Assembly: GCF_000512585.2 (NCBI RefSeq)
Contig: NC_089241.1
Span: 3,552,001-3,616,000 of the forward strand
Source of the DNA: Kwoniella bestiolae CBS 10118
Taxonomy: Eukaryota > Basidiomycota > Tremellomycetes > Tremellales > Cryptococcaceae
Length of the DNA: 64,000 bases
Direction of reading: 5' to 3'
Numbering within the stretch: position 1 is the stretch's first letter; each line of letters starts with the position of its first letter. Shown one piece after another: positions 31,910 to 44,400 of the stretch. Position numbers and translations under genes: made by a program. The notes under the pieces were generated by a model, which worked only from the letters and a program-made list of their open reading frames with translations, ran no database searches and had not been told where the DNA came from.

Positions 31910-34016
31910 TATGTTGTTGTCGATTATGAGAAAAGAGATGGATGGAAAAGAGATGCTGTGATAGCTTGTATAATAGTCGGGTCGTACCAATCGATATGGG
32001 AAAAATGAAAAGACGCGTGGGTTGTTGAGGTTGAGGTTATTCGATCTGTTCTGTGATAGACAAGAAATCGATGTGAGTAGAATATAACGAAGAGTGATCA
32101 AATAGGTTTTAACGATAATAACAAGAAAGAAGGAATGGTTTAGATGAGAAAGTAAAAGATGTAAAAGTAAAGATGAAAAGTGAGATCAATTGTTGGTAGA
32201 GATGAAGATGGGAGAGTGAGAGAGTGAGACCAAGAGAGGTGTGTGCGTATAGACGGGCGACAAGGACAAGCGAACAAAGCGTATTCCTTGGCACCAAAAT
32301 AGAAAGAGTACGAGTAAAAAACAAAACAACCCGAAAATACAAGTCACAATTCACATCCAAGGCTGTGCTATGACGTGAAACACGTAAACAACCCAAACAG
32401 AGCAGAGCGTGTCATGAGGTTTATTTACCCTATACCCCCTACTCCCAACACCGTCCCTGAATCCTGCTCCCCCTCACTCGCTCACCGTTGCAATACGGTC
32501 CGGGCGTGCCCGTCTGAATGAACGTAAAGTATGCATGCACTTACCGTTGTAGACTTTTGTTGTTATTTCACTCGCACCTCGTCGTTAACGTCTTGGCAAA
32601 CGCGATCTGATCTGGCGTTGTCAATCTTCCAAGAGAGCTTTGGTCGTTATATATATCTATCGTGTTCCATTGTGATCTTGGCAAGATATTTATCCATCCA
32701 CTTCGCTTTGAAGGGTTCTTTTCGTTTATATCAACTCACACAGCTTGGATTCACGTGGGTTTGACGTCTACCGCAAATTGGTATAATCACCTAGCGGAGT
32801 TGTGAGACGTGTGGGGAGTGCAGATTGCAGTGTAAGATGGTTGTGGATGACACTTGCACCTTCCGGCCGAGTAGGTATGATCTAGATAGGAAACGCTTGT
32901 CTCGGATAGGTTATCGTTGTTGTAGGTTTGAGTGAAGTGAACCTGCGCTAAGTCTCATGTGTATATATTGATGAGCTGTTCGGGATGCGGTGACTTGGCT
33001 GCTGTTCGTTTGACTATCAAAGTCTCTGGATAACGATGTTGTATTTGTATATGTATCTTACTTTTAAGAGCGAGCGGCCCAGGATGAGATGACTCGTAGA
33101 GTGGTAGAATGGAGGTAATGATATCCAAGAGACGAGTGTAGGCATCATGTCTGATCAAACGCTCAGACGGTCTCTTGGCTACTACAAAGTCATGTATTGA
33201 GACATCATCAAAGGATTTCAATGCTGTATTGACAAGTACGAGATACATAAAGGATGATTTACTTTGTCATGTCACGTATCGAAATGAGAGCGATGTGCGA
33301 TTCAAAGGCAGCCTCCAAAGCGCTCTCCATCCCATCGTTTGATGATGAGATGCTATGGCCATGTCATCATGATCGTCTTTCTCATCACTACAAGTGAGTC
33401 TGGAGTGGACTGGAAACATCTGGCTGCAATCCAAAGCTATACACACACCGATCTGCCACGTCTGTCAAGGATCATCCTGTACTTCGTGGTGTGGTGACTT
33501 GTACCGCCAATCATGAACGTTGCCTGACCTGAGTAGTGCCACACAATGAATAGTATGACCTAGTCTGGTCTATCTATCCCACTCGCAGTCAAGTGACTTG
33601 CATGAGAATTTTGTTACAACCGTCTGCGGATTCCCAAGCTAACGCCAACGATCCAGGAAAACCAACAACCGTAAAACAGACATACGGACATCTGTGAGTG
33701 CAATTGACGCGTCAACATCGGATTTAAGACTGAAGCCGAAACAAACGCCACAAGCGTTCAAGGCAGCTCACCATAGGAGTTTTACCGGATAATCCCGAGA
33801 TGAGTCTGCAGTAAATGATTAAGCGTGGCAAGTGGAATTCGACATCGTGGTATGGTGCATGCAGGGTAAAGGTCTAACGATTCGAGGTTTGCGAATGGAC
33901 AGTTGGATTGGTTGCATGCTGCAGGTTGTCTGTCGATTGTCGTTAATTCAAGGTTCATTCGTACATAGCTTGTTGGTGTTCTCCTTAACCTTCAAAAGAT
34001 CATAAAACAGGACAAG
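31910..34016. promoter_or_regulatory. Long divergent intergenic region, chitin deacetylase / eL33
   Basis: At 2.1 kb this is the longest gap in the window. The 500 bp next to the deacetylase gene are A/G-rich on the plus strand and look like a long leader. A minus-strand frame of 97 codons at 32955-33248 has a fairly protein-like composition, but nothing supports it. The remainder shows no coding signal. It may hold regulatory elements or an unspliced non-coding RNA. Confidence 0.45.
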
Positions 34017-35193
34017 ATGGCCGCTACTCGGTGAGTGATGGGTTTACTGCAGAGAAGATAAGAGTTGGAGGATTACAATGTTGGAGGGAATGAATTGGAT
34101 GGGAACGATGGATGGGAGGATGACAATGCTGATTTATGGAATTTATCCATCTTCAACTATATCATCGATAACTTATCATCTCACCATCTGTGTATCGCTC
34201 ATCCCGTCGCACCATGCCCACACCCACCAACAGACTCTACACAAAAGGCCGAATCCTCGGACACAAAAGGGGAAAGAGAAACTCCAGACCTAACCAGTCT
34301 TTAGTTCAAATCGAGGGTGTGGACTCCAAGGAGGCTGCCAGACATTACTTGGGTAAAGTGAGTGTTGCCCATTCTGCTTGAGGGGTGGGATGGGGCAGGA
34401 CAGGACAGGACAGGTTGATTGTTTGGGGGATTCAAGTGGAATTTGGGTATGGAGTAGATGAGGACAGGACGATATGCTGGTTGAGGACGAAGTGAAAACA
34501 TGGTCGAACGAGGGATATGTCTTGGGAACGGTCGAGTGCTCCCATGTACTAGCGTACCACCTGTTAGATGGTGCACGGGAGAATATCGGTCAATGATGGC
34601 TTGGATGATTTGTGGAGATGTCCTGTCCTGTCCTGTTCTGTCCTTGTCCTCCTGGAGTCAACAGTAACACACAATACTAATTTGCCTTCCCTACTCAGCG
34701 AGTCGCCTACGTCTACAAAGCCAAGAGGGAGATCAACGGTAGCCGAGTCCGAGTCATCTGGGGGTGAGTGGAGAGTCGTTCACATAGCTGAGGATGGTAT
34801 GCTGACTGATATTCTGGTGTTCTCTCTCTTTTCCCTGTAATCTTTTCGCTCAAAACGAACCTATCAATAACTTCGATTCACCTTAATCTTCAAAATCACC
34901 CCAATCCACTTCACTCCCACACACAGCCGAATCTCTCGACCTCACGGTAACTCTGGTGTCGCCAAAGCCAAGTTCAGGACCAACCTCCCCGCCAAGGTGT
35001 TCGGTGCCTCTTGCCGAATCGTGAGTGCAACTCTCTTCAACCTCCGAATCGCAAACGGGTCGCATGATATTGCATGATATTCTTGACCGTTGCATATCGT
35101 TCTTGCCCGAGACGCAAATCTCATCTCGTCTCACTCGAACCTCGTGCTAATCCCCGACCTGTCTCGCAGATGCTCTTCCCCTCCACCATCTAA
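34017..35193 (+). CDS. RPL33: 60S ribosomal protein eL33 (L35a)
   Basis: Exons 34017-34030, 34234-34357, 34699-34763, 34927-35020 and 35170-35193 give 106 residues, the usual length. Family landmarks are RLYTKGRILGHKRGKRN, LVQIEGVDSKEAARHYLGK, RVAYVYKAKREINGSRVRV and SRPHGNSGVAKAKFRTNL, ending FGASCRIMLFPSTI. Introns make up over 70% of the transcribed span, with a 14-nt first exon and a 24-nt last exon. Introns of 203, 341, 163 and 149 nt are far longer than most others here, a common trait of ribosomal-protein genes that may host small RNAs or regulate output. Intron 2 carries a 17-bp inverted repeat, listed separately. Confidence 0.96.
34396..34635 (+). repeat. 17-bp perfect inverted repeat in eL33 intron 2
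   Basis: The left arm (34396-34412, CAGGACAGGACAGGACA) and right arm (34619-34635, TGTCCTGTCCTGTCCTG) are exact reverse complements and enclose 206 nt. Both lie inside the 341-nt second intron. Paired in the pre-mRNA they would form a long stem that loops out most of the intron and brings the splice sites nearer. The five-base internal period (GGACA) lets the arms pair in several registers. Confidence 0.85.
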
Positions 35194-35968
35194 TCACCCA
35201 ACCTCACCACACCAGCATTCTTCCCGCTTCATACAGGTTTTCCCATTTCTAAATGATACGATTATTTCATGTACCATTGGTTTGGGAGATGCAGATTTAA
35301 GATAAATACAAAGAACATTTTTGTTCGTGCAGGCTCAGCGAGTTGATCGCAGGTCTTTACTGATGCTGATGAGCGTATACAGCTAAAGGTGTTTGTTACA
35401 TTGCTGATCCGATTCCATGTGAAGAAAAAGTTGGGCGGGGACAGGGGATTCGCAGTAGGAGGGTAGTGCGGGTGGTCTCATGTACGGAGGGGAGGTTGAG
35501 CAATCTCGTGGGCTGAGGCCGGATCAGAATCAGGCGCAAGAATCATGAAGGGTCGTATATTACTTGCTGACTAGCCTAACGGGAAGACTTCGTCAAGTGT
35601 AAGAGTTAAGAGTGACTCGCTGTTCGCTGATAATCAGTAAAGTCCACTCCCAAGATCTGAGATCAAAATTGAGGATGTTGAATTTACTCGATAACCTTTC
35701 TGTCTTAGATACATTACGTTCCATGAGTGCAAGCAGAAATCGCACACATAGATACATGATCGACAAACATTTGCGTGCACTTCTGATCTGTACATTGTAG
35801 CCCATTCAGCGACACACCTTGCTTTCCAGGGTAGCATACAAAATGAACAAGGCCCATCCATGATGACCCTCCAGAACTGTTAATGCCCTTCGTCAGTTCC
35901 GATGGGCCCAGGGCTCGGGCCATGGACATATCATAGATCGATACAATATACATATACATGTACATTCT
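35194..35968. other. Convergent intergenic region
   Basis: This is the 3' region of the eL33 and MPP6 genes, nearly 0.8 kb. Overlapping short frames on both strands between 35590 and 35965 cancel each other out. No gene called. Confidence 0.5.
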
Positions 35969-37164
35969 CTAGCTCTGCTCCTGCGCCTTGGCCTTCTTCT
36001 TATCCCTCTTCTTCTGCGCTTTCAAAGCTTTCTCTCTCTCATCCAAACTCATTTTCTGCTGAGCCTGGGCCTGAGCCTGGGCCTGCGACCGCTGAGAGTC
36101 AGGTTCAATCTTGATCTTCTTACTTACCAGCGGTGAGGCCAATGACTCTCTTTCGCTAGTTGGTCGTTTATTCTTGTTCTTCAATTTGTCTTTCTTGATA
36201 GAAGAAGAAGAGGTAGAAGGAGCGGGCGAGCTTGCATTGGAAGTAGATGGGGAATTGCGGGAAGATGAGATTGTCTGACGCATCTTCTCTGCTATTGATA
36301 TTGGCCGTTCGTTCACGCTCGGTGTGTTCTGCGATTTGAGGGGTTGACTCTTGTTCTGTGAGTGTGAGGAAGGAGGAGGAGGGGATACAGCCGGTTTGAG
36401 GAGTGTACGTGGTTGGGGAGTATGGGAGGGTTCAGTCTGGATAGTGATCATAACGATGTCAGTGTGCTTCGATCATCCAGTAGTATGAGCATTGGCCTTG
36501 GTTCCCAGTCACGCTCGACCAGTCTTTCATGGGGTGTACGACGTTCAGATCTGCTCGATTGCCCATTCCGGGGAGGAAGAGAGACTGTCGACCCGTCCCA
36601 CCCAGTTAGAAGGTCACAACCCACCTTGATTGGTTTTGTCCTCTCCTTCTTCACCGTCCGCACTTCCTCTTCCACTTCCACTGCATCACTCATATCCTCG
36701 TCCCCATCCCCATCTTCCCTTTTGACCTCCGCCTTCTTATCACTTTGGTCTAGACCAAACCCACCAAACGTCATTCTCCCTCCTCCCCCACTCGGTCCCT
36801 CTTGAGGATTGGACCCAGACGGTCCAGCATCGGAAGGATGTCCAACAAGGAACGGTACATAGCTCGACTCAAATACCGGACCACCCCTCTGCACTGCCGA
36901 TCTACCAGATCTACTTCGGGAGGATGAAGAGGGGATGAACCATTCCTCTTCGTTTTGGATTATCATCTTGTCGCCTCGAGCTGCTGCTGAGGCCGTGGCT
37001 GAGAGGTACGCCTCACTAGGCTTTGAGGAGGAGGATGGCGTAGACGTGGGCACATTGTTGGTTTGGGAGGTTGAGGTTGAGGTTGGGGTTGGAGTGGACG
37101 GTTGGGAACGGGCTTGACCACGTTGCATAAATTTGAGGGAGAGGGTAGAGGAGGATAATGACAT
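35969..37164 (-). CDS. MPP6: Nuclear exosome cofactor Mpp6
   Basis: Exons 36625-37164 and 35969-36436 give 335 residues. The N-terminus has the signature LSLKFMQRG of M-phase phosphoprotein 6. It is followed by EEEWFIPSSSSRS, the aromatic block ESSYVPFLVG and the conserved GRMTFGGFGLDQSDKKAE. Mpp6 tethers the Mtr4 helicase to the nuclear RNA exosome during rRNA processing and RNA surveillance. The remaining half is disordered and basic, with a KKDKLKNKNKRPTSER block, a short QAQAQAQAQ repeat and a lysine-rich end. The protein is about twice the length of yeast or human Mpp6, and the extra length is low-complexity. The 188-nt intron starts GTGGGT. Confidence 0.85.
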
Positions 37165-37567
37165 TGTGGCTGGGTCGTGGGTCGTTCGCCAAGCAAAGGA
37201 AAGGGAAAGTATACGTCTCTGAGTGGCTCGGTCGAGCAACACCTGCTTATCAGTATGTATGATATTGGGACGTTCTATAGTTGATGAGGAAGAGTCAAGA
37301 TGACGACCGTTGTACAAGATAAGATAGTTGACAATCAAATTTATCAATATCAGTGTTTTTTGTTAGCACTCGAGAATCGCGGGGTCTCCGCATTCCAGCT
37401 TGAATACTTTGTATCAAACATATCATCTCTTTCATCTGTTTGAATGTTCTCTTGTGCATATATACTGGCACTCTCAGTGATCTTCATATCTCGACAGCAA
37501 GAGCAAGAGTAGCAGCTAAAGTGACCGCAATACCTCATCATCACAACAAATCTCACGCCTCACGACA
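37165..37567. promoter_or_regulatory. Divergent promoter, MPP6 / small protein gene
   Basis: A 403-bp interval between opposite start codons, with no coding signal of its own. Confidence 0.5.
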
Positions 37568-37903
37568 ATGTCACTATCTTCATCCAACATCTCATCCGAC
37601 CTATCGAACCTCCTCTCACTCCCCCCCTCAACCCTCTCAACACTCCTTGACCCTCCCCCTTCCTCTATCAGACCCACATCGGAGGACCAATCACCCATAC
37701 AAGTTCTCAGCGCCTTCTCGCCTTCACAGGCTACCCCGGAACAAAGTCAGACTCTCATCAAATGCTATATAACCCAGATGAACGAGGCTAAAACCCTAGA
37801 GAGGGGAGGTGAGATTGATAAGCTTGGAGAAAGGATTGATACCCTCAGAGAAAGGGGTGGGGGGCTGGAGGGTACGTTGAGTGAAGTGAAAGTGAAAGTT
37901 TGA
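37568..37903 (+). CDS. Small uncharacterised protein, partly coiled coil
   Basis: An intronless frame of 111 residues. The first half is Ser/Leu/Pro-rich (SDLSNLLSLPPSTLSTLL). The second half has a helical block TPEQSQTLIKCYITQMNEAK followed by a charged helix (EIDKLGERIDTLRERGGGLE). I do not recognise it. Size and layout fit a small subunit of a larger coiled-coil complex, for example at a kinetochore or on membranes, but this is speculation. Support comes from a normal ATG context, a shared promoter with MPP6 and heptad-like spacing in the second half. Confidence 0.5.
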   Translation: MSLSSSNISSDLSNLLSLPPSTLSTLLDPPPSSIRPTSEDQSPIQVLSAFSPSQATPEQSQTLIKCYITQMNEAKTLERGGEIDKLGERIDTLRERGGGLEGTLSEVKVKV

Positions 37904-38494
37904 GGTGAGTTGAATGCCACCTTGTGTCATCATCAAGGGAGATACCAGCAGGAGCTGAGCTTGTCTGTTGTATAATATGATCAGATACCGACAGTCATAC
38001 CGTGTCTCATGTGATCCCAATGAAGAATCGTCAAGGAGGGGACACTGTTCTATTTAGAATCTCCACGACCAAGGGAGTAATGTTGTATCTCATTGTACAG
38101 TACATACCATCACCACCACCATCAGCGATGTATGAATATTACCGAATTCATCGTGTCCGATAACACCTCGTCGAGCGAAACGCATTCTTCCATTCCATGA
38201 ATCGTAACAAGGTCAATCCATGCATTATAAAGTGTTTGATGTGAGCTAGATATTTCATACCCAAGTGGATCTAACAAATTATAATTGGGATCCTCCACTT
38301 AGATAAGGCCAGAAGGAAGAAAATCAGAACAAAATCGTTAGATGAGAGAATCATATGAATGTATATAAAGAGATGCAGGGTATCTTATCTATTGATTTAA
38401 ACTTCAAGGAAGAGAGAACGAAATGATGATGTGTTACTTCTAAGATATGGACATGATGTTGATTGACTTTTCTAGTGGTCTATGATGGATGACA
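37904..38494. other. Convergent intergenic region
   Basis: This is the 3' region of the small protein gene and of the RasGAP gene. It includes a short CAC/CAT-rich stretch near 38107. No gene is seen. Confidence 0.5.
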
Positions 38495-41400
38495 TCAAAT
38501 CGTAAATCCCTCTATCAACCCCGCAACCCACTTGGCCATCATCGACAATCTATTTCCCCATATACACAGATCAGCTAATCTCTCAGCTCAACAATGGTAG
38601 ATTGTCCACGTTCGAAATGAAATACAATCAATAGTAGGAGAGGGAGAGACTCACCGATCCGATTTGACCTGCACGAAATTCAATTCCGCCAATCCCCTCA
38701 TTCCCAGATCTTCCAACACCTGTTCCCTCGCACCATTATTCGGAGTCAAGCTTGGACTGGACGAGATACTACTCGCGTACATCTTTGGTCCGTGGAGATG
38801 AAGGGAGGTGAAACTGTCCGTAGTAGGTAGGGACGACATGGAAGGTAAGGAATAATTTGGATCGGACAGGGCTCGTTCGAGTATTATTGATGTCGATTTG
38901 AGGATTGATAGATTCGAGGTGGTAGTGAGAGTGGTAATTATTCGAGGTATTAGGATGTCGTACCTGCGTTGTATTACATTAGCTTACGCTTTCCACTCTG
39001 GAATGATCAGAGGATGAGAGATGGCAAACTCACGCCATAGCTACCACCTCTGGCATCTCGGCACTAGCATCCGCAAGCAACCTATACAAAACCACTTTCT
39101 CCGTATCTGATCCGCCCGATCCATTCAGCAGAGCCACTACCAAGCTGATCAGAAGCAGCGCCGTTGAATTGTCCCTATGGCTCAACCATCGGTCGGCTCA
39201 ATCCCATCCTACATACAAGTGTGTGAGCTGACTCACGGGATAGACAACATGTCAAACACAGCGACCTCCGCCAGATCCAGATCCCTCCTCGAACCATCAA
39301 TATCCAATCCAGCAGCTTGGAACACCTTCTTCACATCTTCTCCACTGCCTATGGACGTAGACAATAGAGCAATGAAATAGGCTATACTTCCTGGTGAGAC
39401 CAACAGTTCGTCCTCCCCATTAGGTCGGGCAGGTTCAGCCGACAACTTGAGCAAATTCATCATAGACTCTATGGTCAATTTCCTGGTTGTAGGATGTCTT
39501 ACTCCCTTATATATGATCGCTATCAGTGCGAAAGTCATATCAGTCTCGAATGATACTCCAGAGACTTGATCCAATTTCTTGGCCTGTTCCGCTATACCGC
39601 TTCTTGTATCCAATATAAACTCCATGAGATCTTTGCCACGTAATATCGAGTGGGGACTGGTAGTTTCGCTGACGGCTTTGAGGGAGGAGTTCATAAGTTC
39701 CAAAGCGGTTGCGAAGAGAGGTATGTAGCCCAATTGAAGGATCGATACTGCCAGCCAGAATAGACTGGAGGCATATCGACTATCCGGTAAGAGACCTTTG
39801 ATGATTTGACTGAGACATCTGAGCATACTGATCAGAAGGACACTGTCGCCCTCCTGGAAGTGGGATAGCGTGGTGCTCATAGCTACTAAGATCTGATATA
39901 CCAGGTCATCGTCCACTTCGTCCGATGCTAGATAGCCCAGTACCGTGAATGCTTGAGGTTGAGTAGCTGGATTGTGTTGGAAGCATGTTGCAGCTACTAG
40001 ACCCATCCATCGAGCTCGCCAGGCATTTGCACAGTCTATATGTATTAGCAGAGATTACATCAGCATATATACTCGTCCAAGCTTTACGGGTTGTTTGTAC
40101 TGACCAATCGATATCGCACCAGCAGCCAGAACTTCACCCAAGAAGTTCGACACCTCCTCGACCCTTTCAAGCAATTGGAGATCCGTTTCATCCTTCATAG
40201 GCAGTCCGGAGAGTTCGATACTTCCTTGTCCTTGAGTAAGACCAAACGCAGCCATGATCTGAGGTTGTTGTATACGTTTCAAAAGAAGCTGCAGAGTCGA
40301 AGCGTCCATATCGCCTGAAGTGGGGTTGGAGGCAAGAGACTGGATAACGTTGACTAGTAGACCGTATATTGTCTGACGCATCAGTACTGGACCCGCACCA
40401 AGGAGGAGAGTAATTATGTGGAAGATCTCCGGTAAGAATAACTGAGTGTCGAGGGAGGAAGAAGGGTTGAATCCTAGTATAAGAGTGATCCGAGATAAAG
40501 AGCAGATTTCGGGCCAAACTGCGTTTTCTGTTATATGGACGGATGGTTTGAGGTATGTTTGTGCGAGCGTCTATATACTACCCCGTAAGCCTCTACACGA
40601 TGATGAAGATCAGATAAAAATGACACACCTTTCGCAGCTTCGCGATTACCTTACCCCTCACGGAAGTAGACGAAACCGATACTAGGATGTCCCCGATACA
40701 TTCCGCCTTATCACTGCCAATTCCGGCGTCAACAGCAGAATGTATCAACTCTGCAATGACTATATCCGCCAAACTCTCATGGGAAGTGGTGAGGATTGCC
40801 CATACTTGTTCTTGTATCGCTAGGTGTAGGTGCTGTGGTCATTACCATCAGCTTACACAACCCAGTCAAGCTTTCCCAAAGCAGAACTCACCCGGCGCTC
40901 AGTAACAGTAATCCCAATTAGAGCTCTAACAATCTCCCTAACCTGCTTGATACTTTCCAGTCCATCTTCCTTCGTAGGTCGACTAAACTGATCGAGGTTG
41001 ACCAGCCAGGGTCCAACGTAGTGTAGACACGCGGTCTTCAGCGGAGTATCAGCTTTACCAAAACCGAGGGTCCATTCTTTCAGGAATTCCAGAGTCAGGT
41101 GTGGGACAGATGCTGCCAGTGCTTTGGAAAGAGTGCCGACGAATGCTAGTGAGTTGTTGGGTATCGATAATCCAGCTGGAGGGAAACATCGACAGGTCAG
41201 CTGTTATTTATGTCGAGGGGAATTTTCGTTCACTCACCTGACACCTTCAACACTCTCGATGCCAGTTCGTACTTGAAGAATTGGCACAGCTCGTTCAACA
41301 AGATATAAGCACCCATTCGAAGTGTACCATCGCTCGAGGACAGGTTGAGCAAAGCTACGTTGAGTAAAGTAGCAGGGACATCGCTCGGTCGAAGGGCTCT

Positions 41401-44400
41401 CTCGTTACTTGGTCCTTCTCGTAGTCTTGCTCTGGCCGCTCGAATGATCTGAGCCATCTCGTTTCGTCCTACACGGATGTTAGCCATCTATTCATTCAAT
41501 CTAGACTGAGCTGACTCACGCCTAGACACAAAAATCAGGGTCTCGCTTTGACCATACTTGATGACCAAATGATCAGAGGGGACACCGCCCCCGACTATTA
41601 TATCATCGATGTCTTGTAATCTGACCACATCGATAACATAGGACTTGATACCAGACAGAAGCTCTTGCTTCTTCCACTATATCACATATTGTCAGCTAGT
41701 GTACGCATATCGTTAATCAACAAGCTTACCGAAGCGATTTGCAGTGAATCATGACCCAATTTGACCACCACCGGCACTTGCATCTCATGATCGGCCACGC
41801 AAAGTAAATTGGTGAAGACGTGGTCAGCTTCATAGGCTAGAGCCATGGTATATTCAGGTAAAGCGAGACTGGTGAATGGGATTGAATCGGCAAGTTCGGA
41901 GGGGCTGCTGCACGCGATAACGTTCTTTCCAATTGCGGGTGCTAATTATGATGTCAGCTAAACAGCGACTAATCAGACAATGTGGAGTAGCTCACTGATA
42001 GTAAGCAGCTCAGATACCAATCTTCTTATCCGCTTCTTAGCATACGAGTTTGGATTATATATCGCCAAAGTCTGGGCAACGAAAAGTCAGCTTAATACAA
42101 AATACCGAAGTGCTTAGCTGACACACATGTATACTAGGTAATACACCAGGTGGGAACATCTGTATCGATCTCTTAAGCCAAGGTAGTGGTAATTCGTTGG
42201 CAGGTGAGAAGTCCGTCAGATCAATGACGATATCAAAGAAATCCGTCACTTTATCGAGTATCTAAGAAAGCAGATCAGCTATCGAATCCACCATGTATTC
42301 ACAAGATAGCTTACCGAGAAGACATGATATGCCAGCACATCGTAATCCACCAGGGCCACTCGAGATACGACGAAATAGAATATCCGGCGGCCGTTCTGCT
42401 CATACGTTAGCTGATCGTGCTCCTGAGTTCGAACTGATTGGGCCGACTACTCACCTGACTCGCTGGACCTTCGTAAAACGCATCCGCAACACTATCGGTG
42501 TTTCGTCCCATGTTGTGGCGCATGAACCTGTAACGGCCGTATCAGCCAAAAACAACCAATGTACATGGTGGGGACCCGGCGGGAGGGGGAAAGGGGGGGA
42601 GCGTAACTCACTCCTCGTAGACTTGTGATTTAGCAGAAGCGCTCAACCCATTAGTCGTAGGTGGTGGCCCGGATCTATCCATAATCTTCTGTAAATTCTC
42701 CAGAGCGCCTTTACCGTCGAACTCGGTTCTAGCAGATTTGGTAGTAGCAGAAGCGTGTCTGTAATGTTTCGGCATATTCGATAGGGAAGTCTCAATTCTG
42801 GCTTTATGCTTGAATACGAATCGATGACTAGGATTGCAGTGAGGTCAGCTTACATCCCTTACTACGTCCAGGAAGATAGAGCTCACATAATAGCGTCGTC
42901 CCCATCAAGATCTTGATATCGTTCCGCATCGTCCGCAAAGGCTTTGATAGCGTGTTGAACGTCGATTGTCTTCGGTCGAATCTTATCACAATTGTCAGCA
43001 CATGCGGTCTTCCCAATCAAAATCCGAATCCATCCTTGTCATCCCCCTGAGCATGTGATAACACCATACCCCACCTCACCCCAGCTCTTCTACATCCTGT
43101 CTCCAAACCAAAATATCACTCACAGCAATATCGCTCAAAAACTTTGTTACCTGTCTAATATTATCCGACAAAAAGTTATTCAAAACCTTCATGTGCGGTT
43201 CCTTGAAGACCACGTTATTTGCCAAATTCTGTATCACTTTCGTGATCAACAACAACGCTCGTCTAGTCTCTCTCGTATCGGGATTAACATCCAGATCTAT
43301 CGATTCGGGCGAGACGATCGCGGGGCAGAAGAACCGGAGGAAGATGAAGGATCCAACGGCGGAATGGCGGGAATCGGGGAATCGGTCGTCGACTTGTTCC
43401 CAGATGTGGTGGCATAGGGCTCGAAACATCCTTTATCGTGATGAAAAATGGAAAATCAGCTGCATGCTCTCTCGGAATGGTGAGAGGAGAAACATAGCTC
43501 ACAGTGGCACCCTTGGAGTGGAAGAGCAAATCAAGTCGAGTAGAGCTTGACACATTAGTCGTAGATGATCGGCATTCTTATCGATATCTTCTGTTCCGGA
43601 AGCTTTACTTGGATCCAATTCGAAAGAACACTCTGCAGGTTTCTCAATAAGGGATAACACGAGTGGTTGGAGAGTTGCGCGGACGTAATTACTGGTACAC
43701 TACATCAGCACATTTGACATTCTCCATAACAGAAAGATCTACTCACTATCCATAAGTCTTCGCAAAGATAGTCAACATCCTCATCGTTATCGAATTAGCT
43801 CGGAACAGTTCAGACTCGTGATCTATCCAATGACATATCAGCTTAAGTCCCTTCATTTACTAACCATGCTCACTGGTCAAAGCGACCTCCCGCTCAATCA
43901 AAGCCCTCATCAAACCCAACAATGCTCCCTTGCCCTCAAACACCCTAAAGAGCAAGGTCGACAGCTCGTCCACCTCATTACCGGACTGAGGACAGACATC
44001 AACCATAGCAAGCGCCATCGCCAAGTTCGGTCCAGCGAGTAAATCCAGATAATTCTTAGTCGAAGTTGATACCCTATTATTCGATAGTCCGCCAAACCTT
44101 GTTCCCTGCTGTAAAGTGTTGGTCATCAACTGCATGAATGCTGTTCTAAGCACTGGATCTTCGTGATATCCTAGTGATAAGCAATGTTTCAACCCTACGT
44201 CGATATTGGCCGAGAGGAGGTTGGATAGTGCTAAAATTGCCAGAGTAGGTGTATCGTTTGGCCCGCTTTCTCTAGGGGTATTGCCATTACCGTGTAAAGA
44301 GGATGTATAACCGACCGATTCAGCCTGAGATACGACGAAAGCAGGACACGTTAGCTGGTCGATACAAATACTACCTGGGAATCGTGCCAGCTCACCTCTT

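Noticed and set aside
32109..32396. 95-codon minus-strand frame upstream of the chitin deacetylase
   Set aside because: Its composition is Ser/Leu/Phe-rich as expected from pyrimidine-rich leader DNA; no start context or splice link to the enzyme.
36413..36805. 130-codon plus-strand frame
   Set aside because: It is antisense to the MPP6 intron and exon 1; MPP6 is supported by family motifs.
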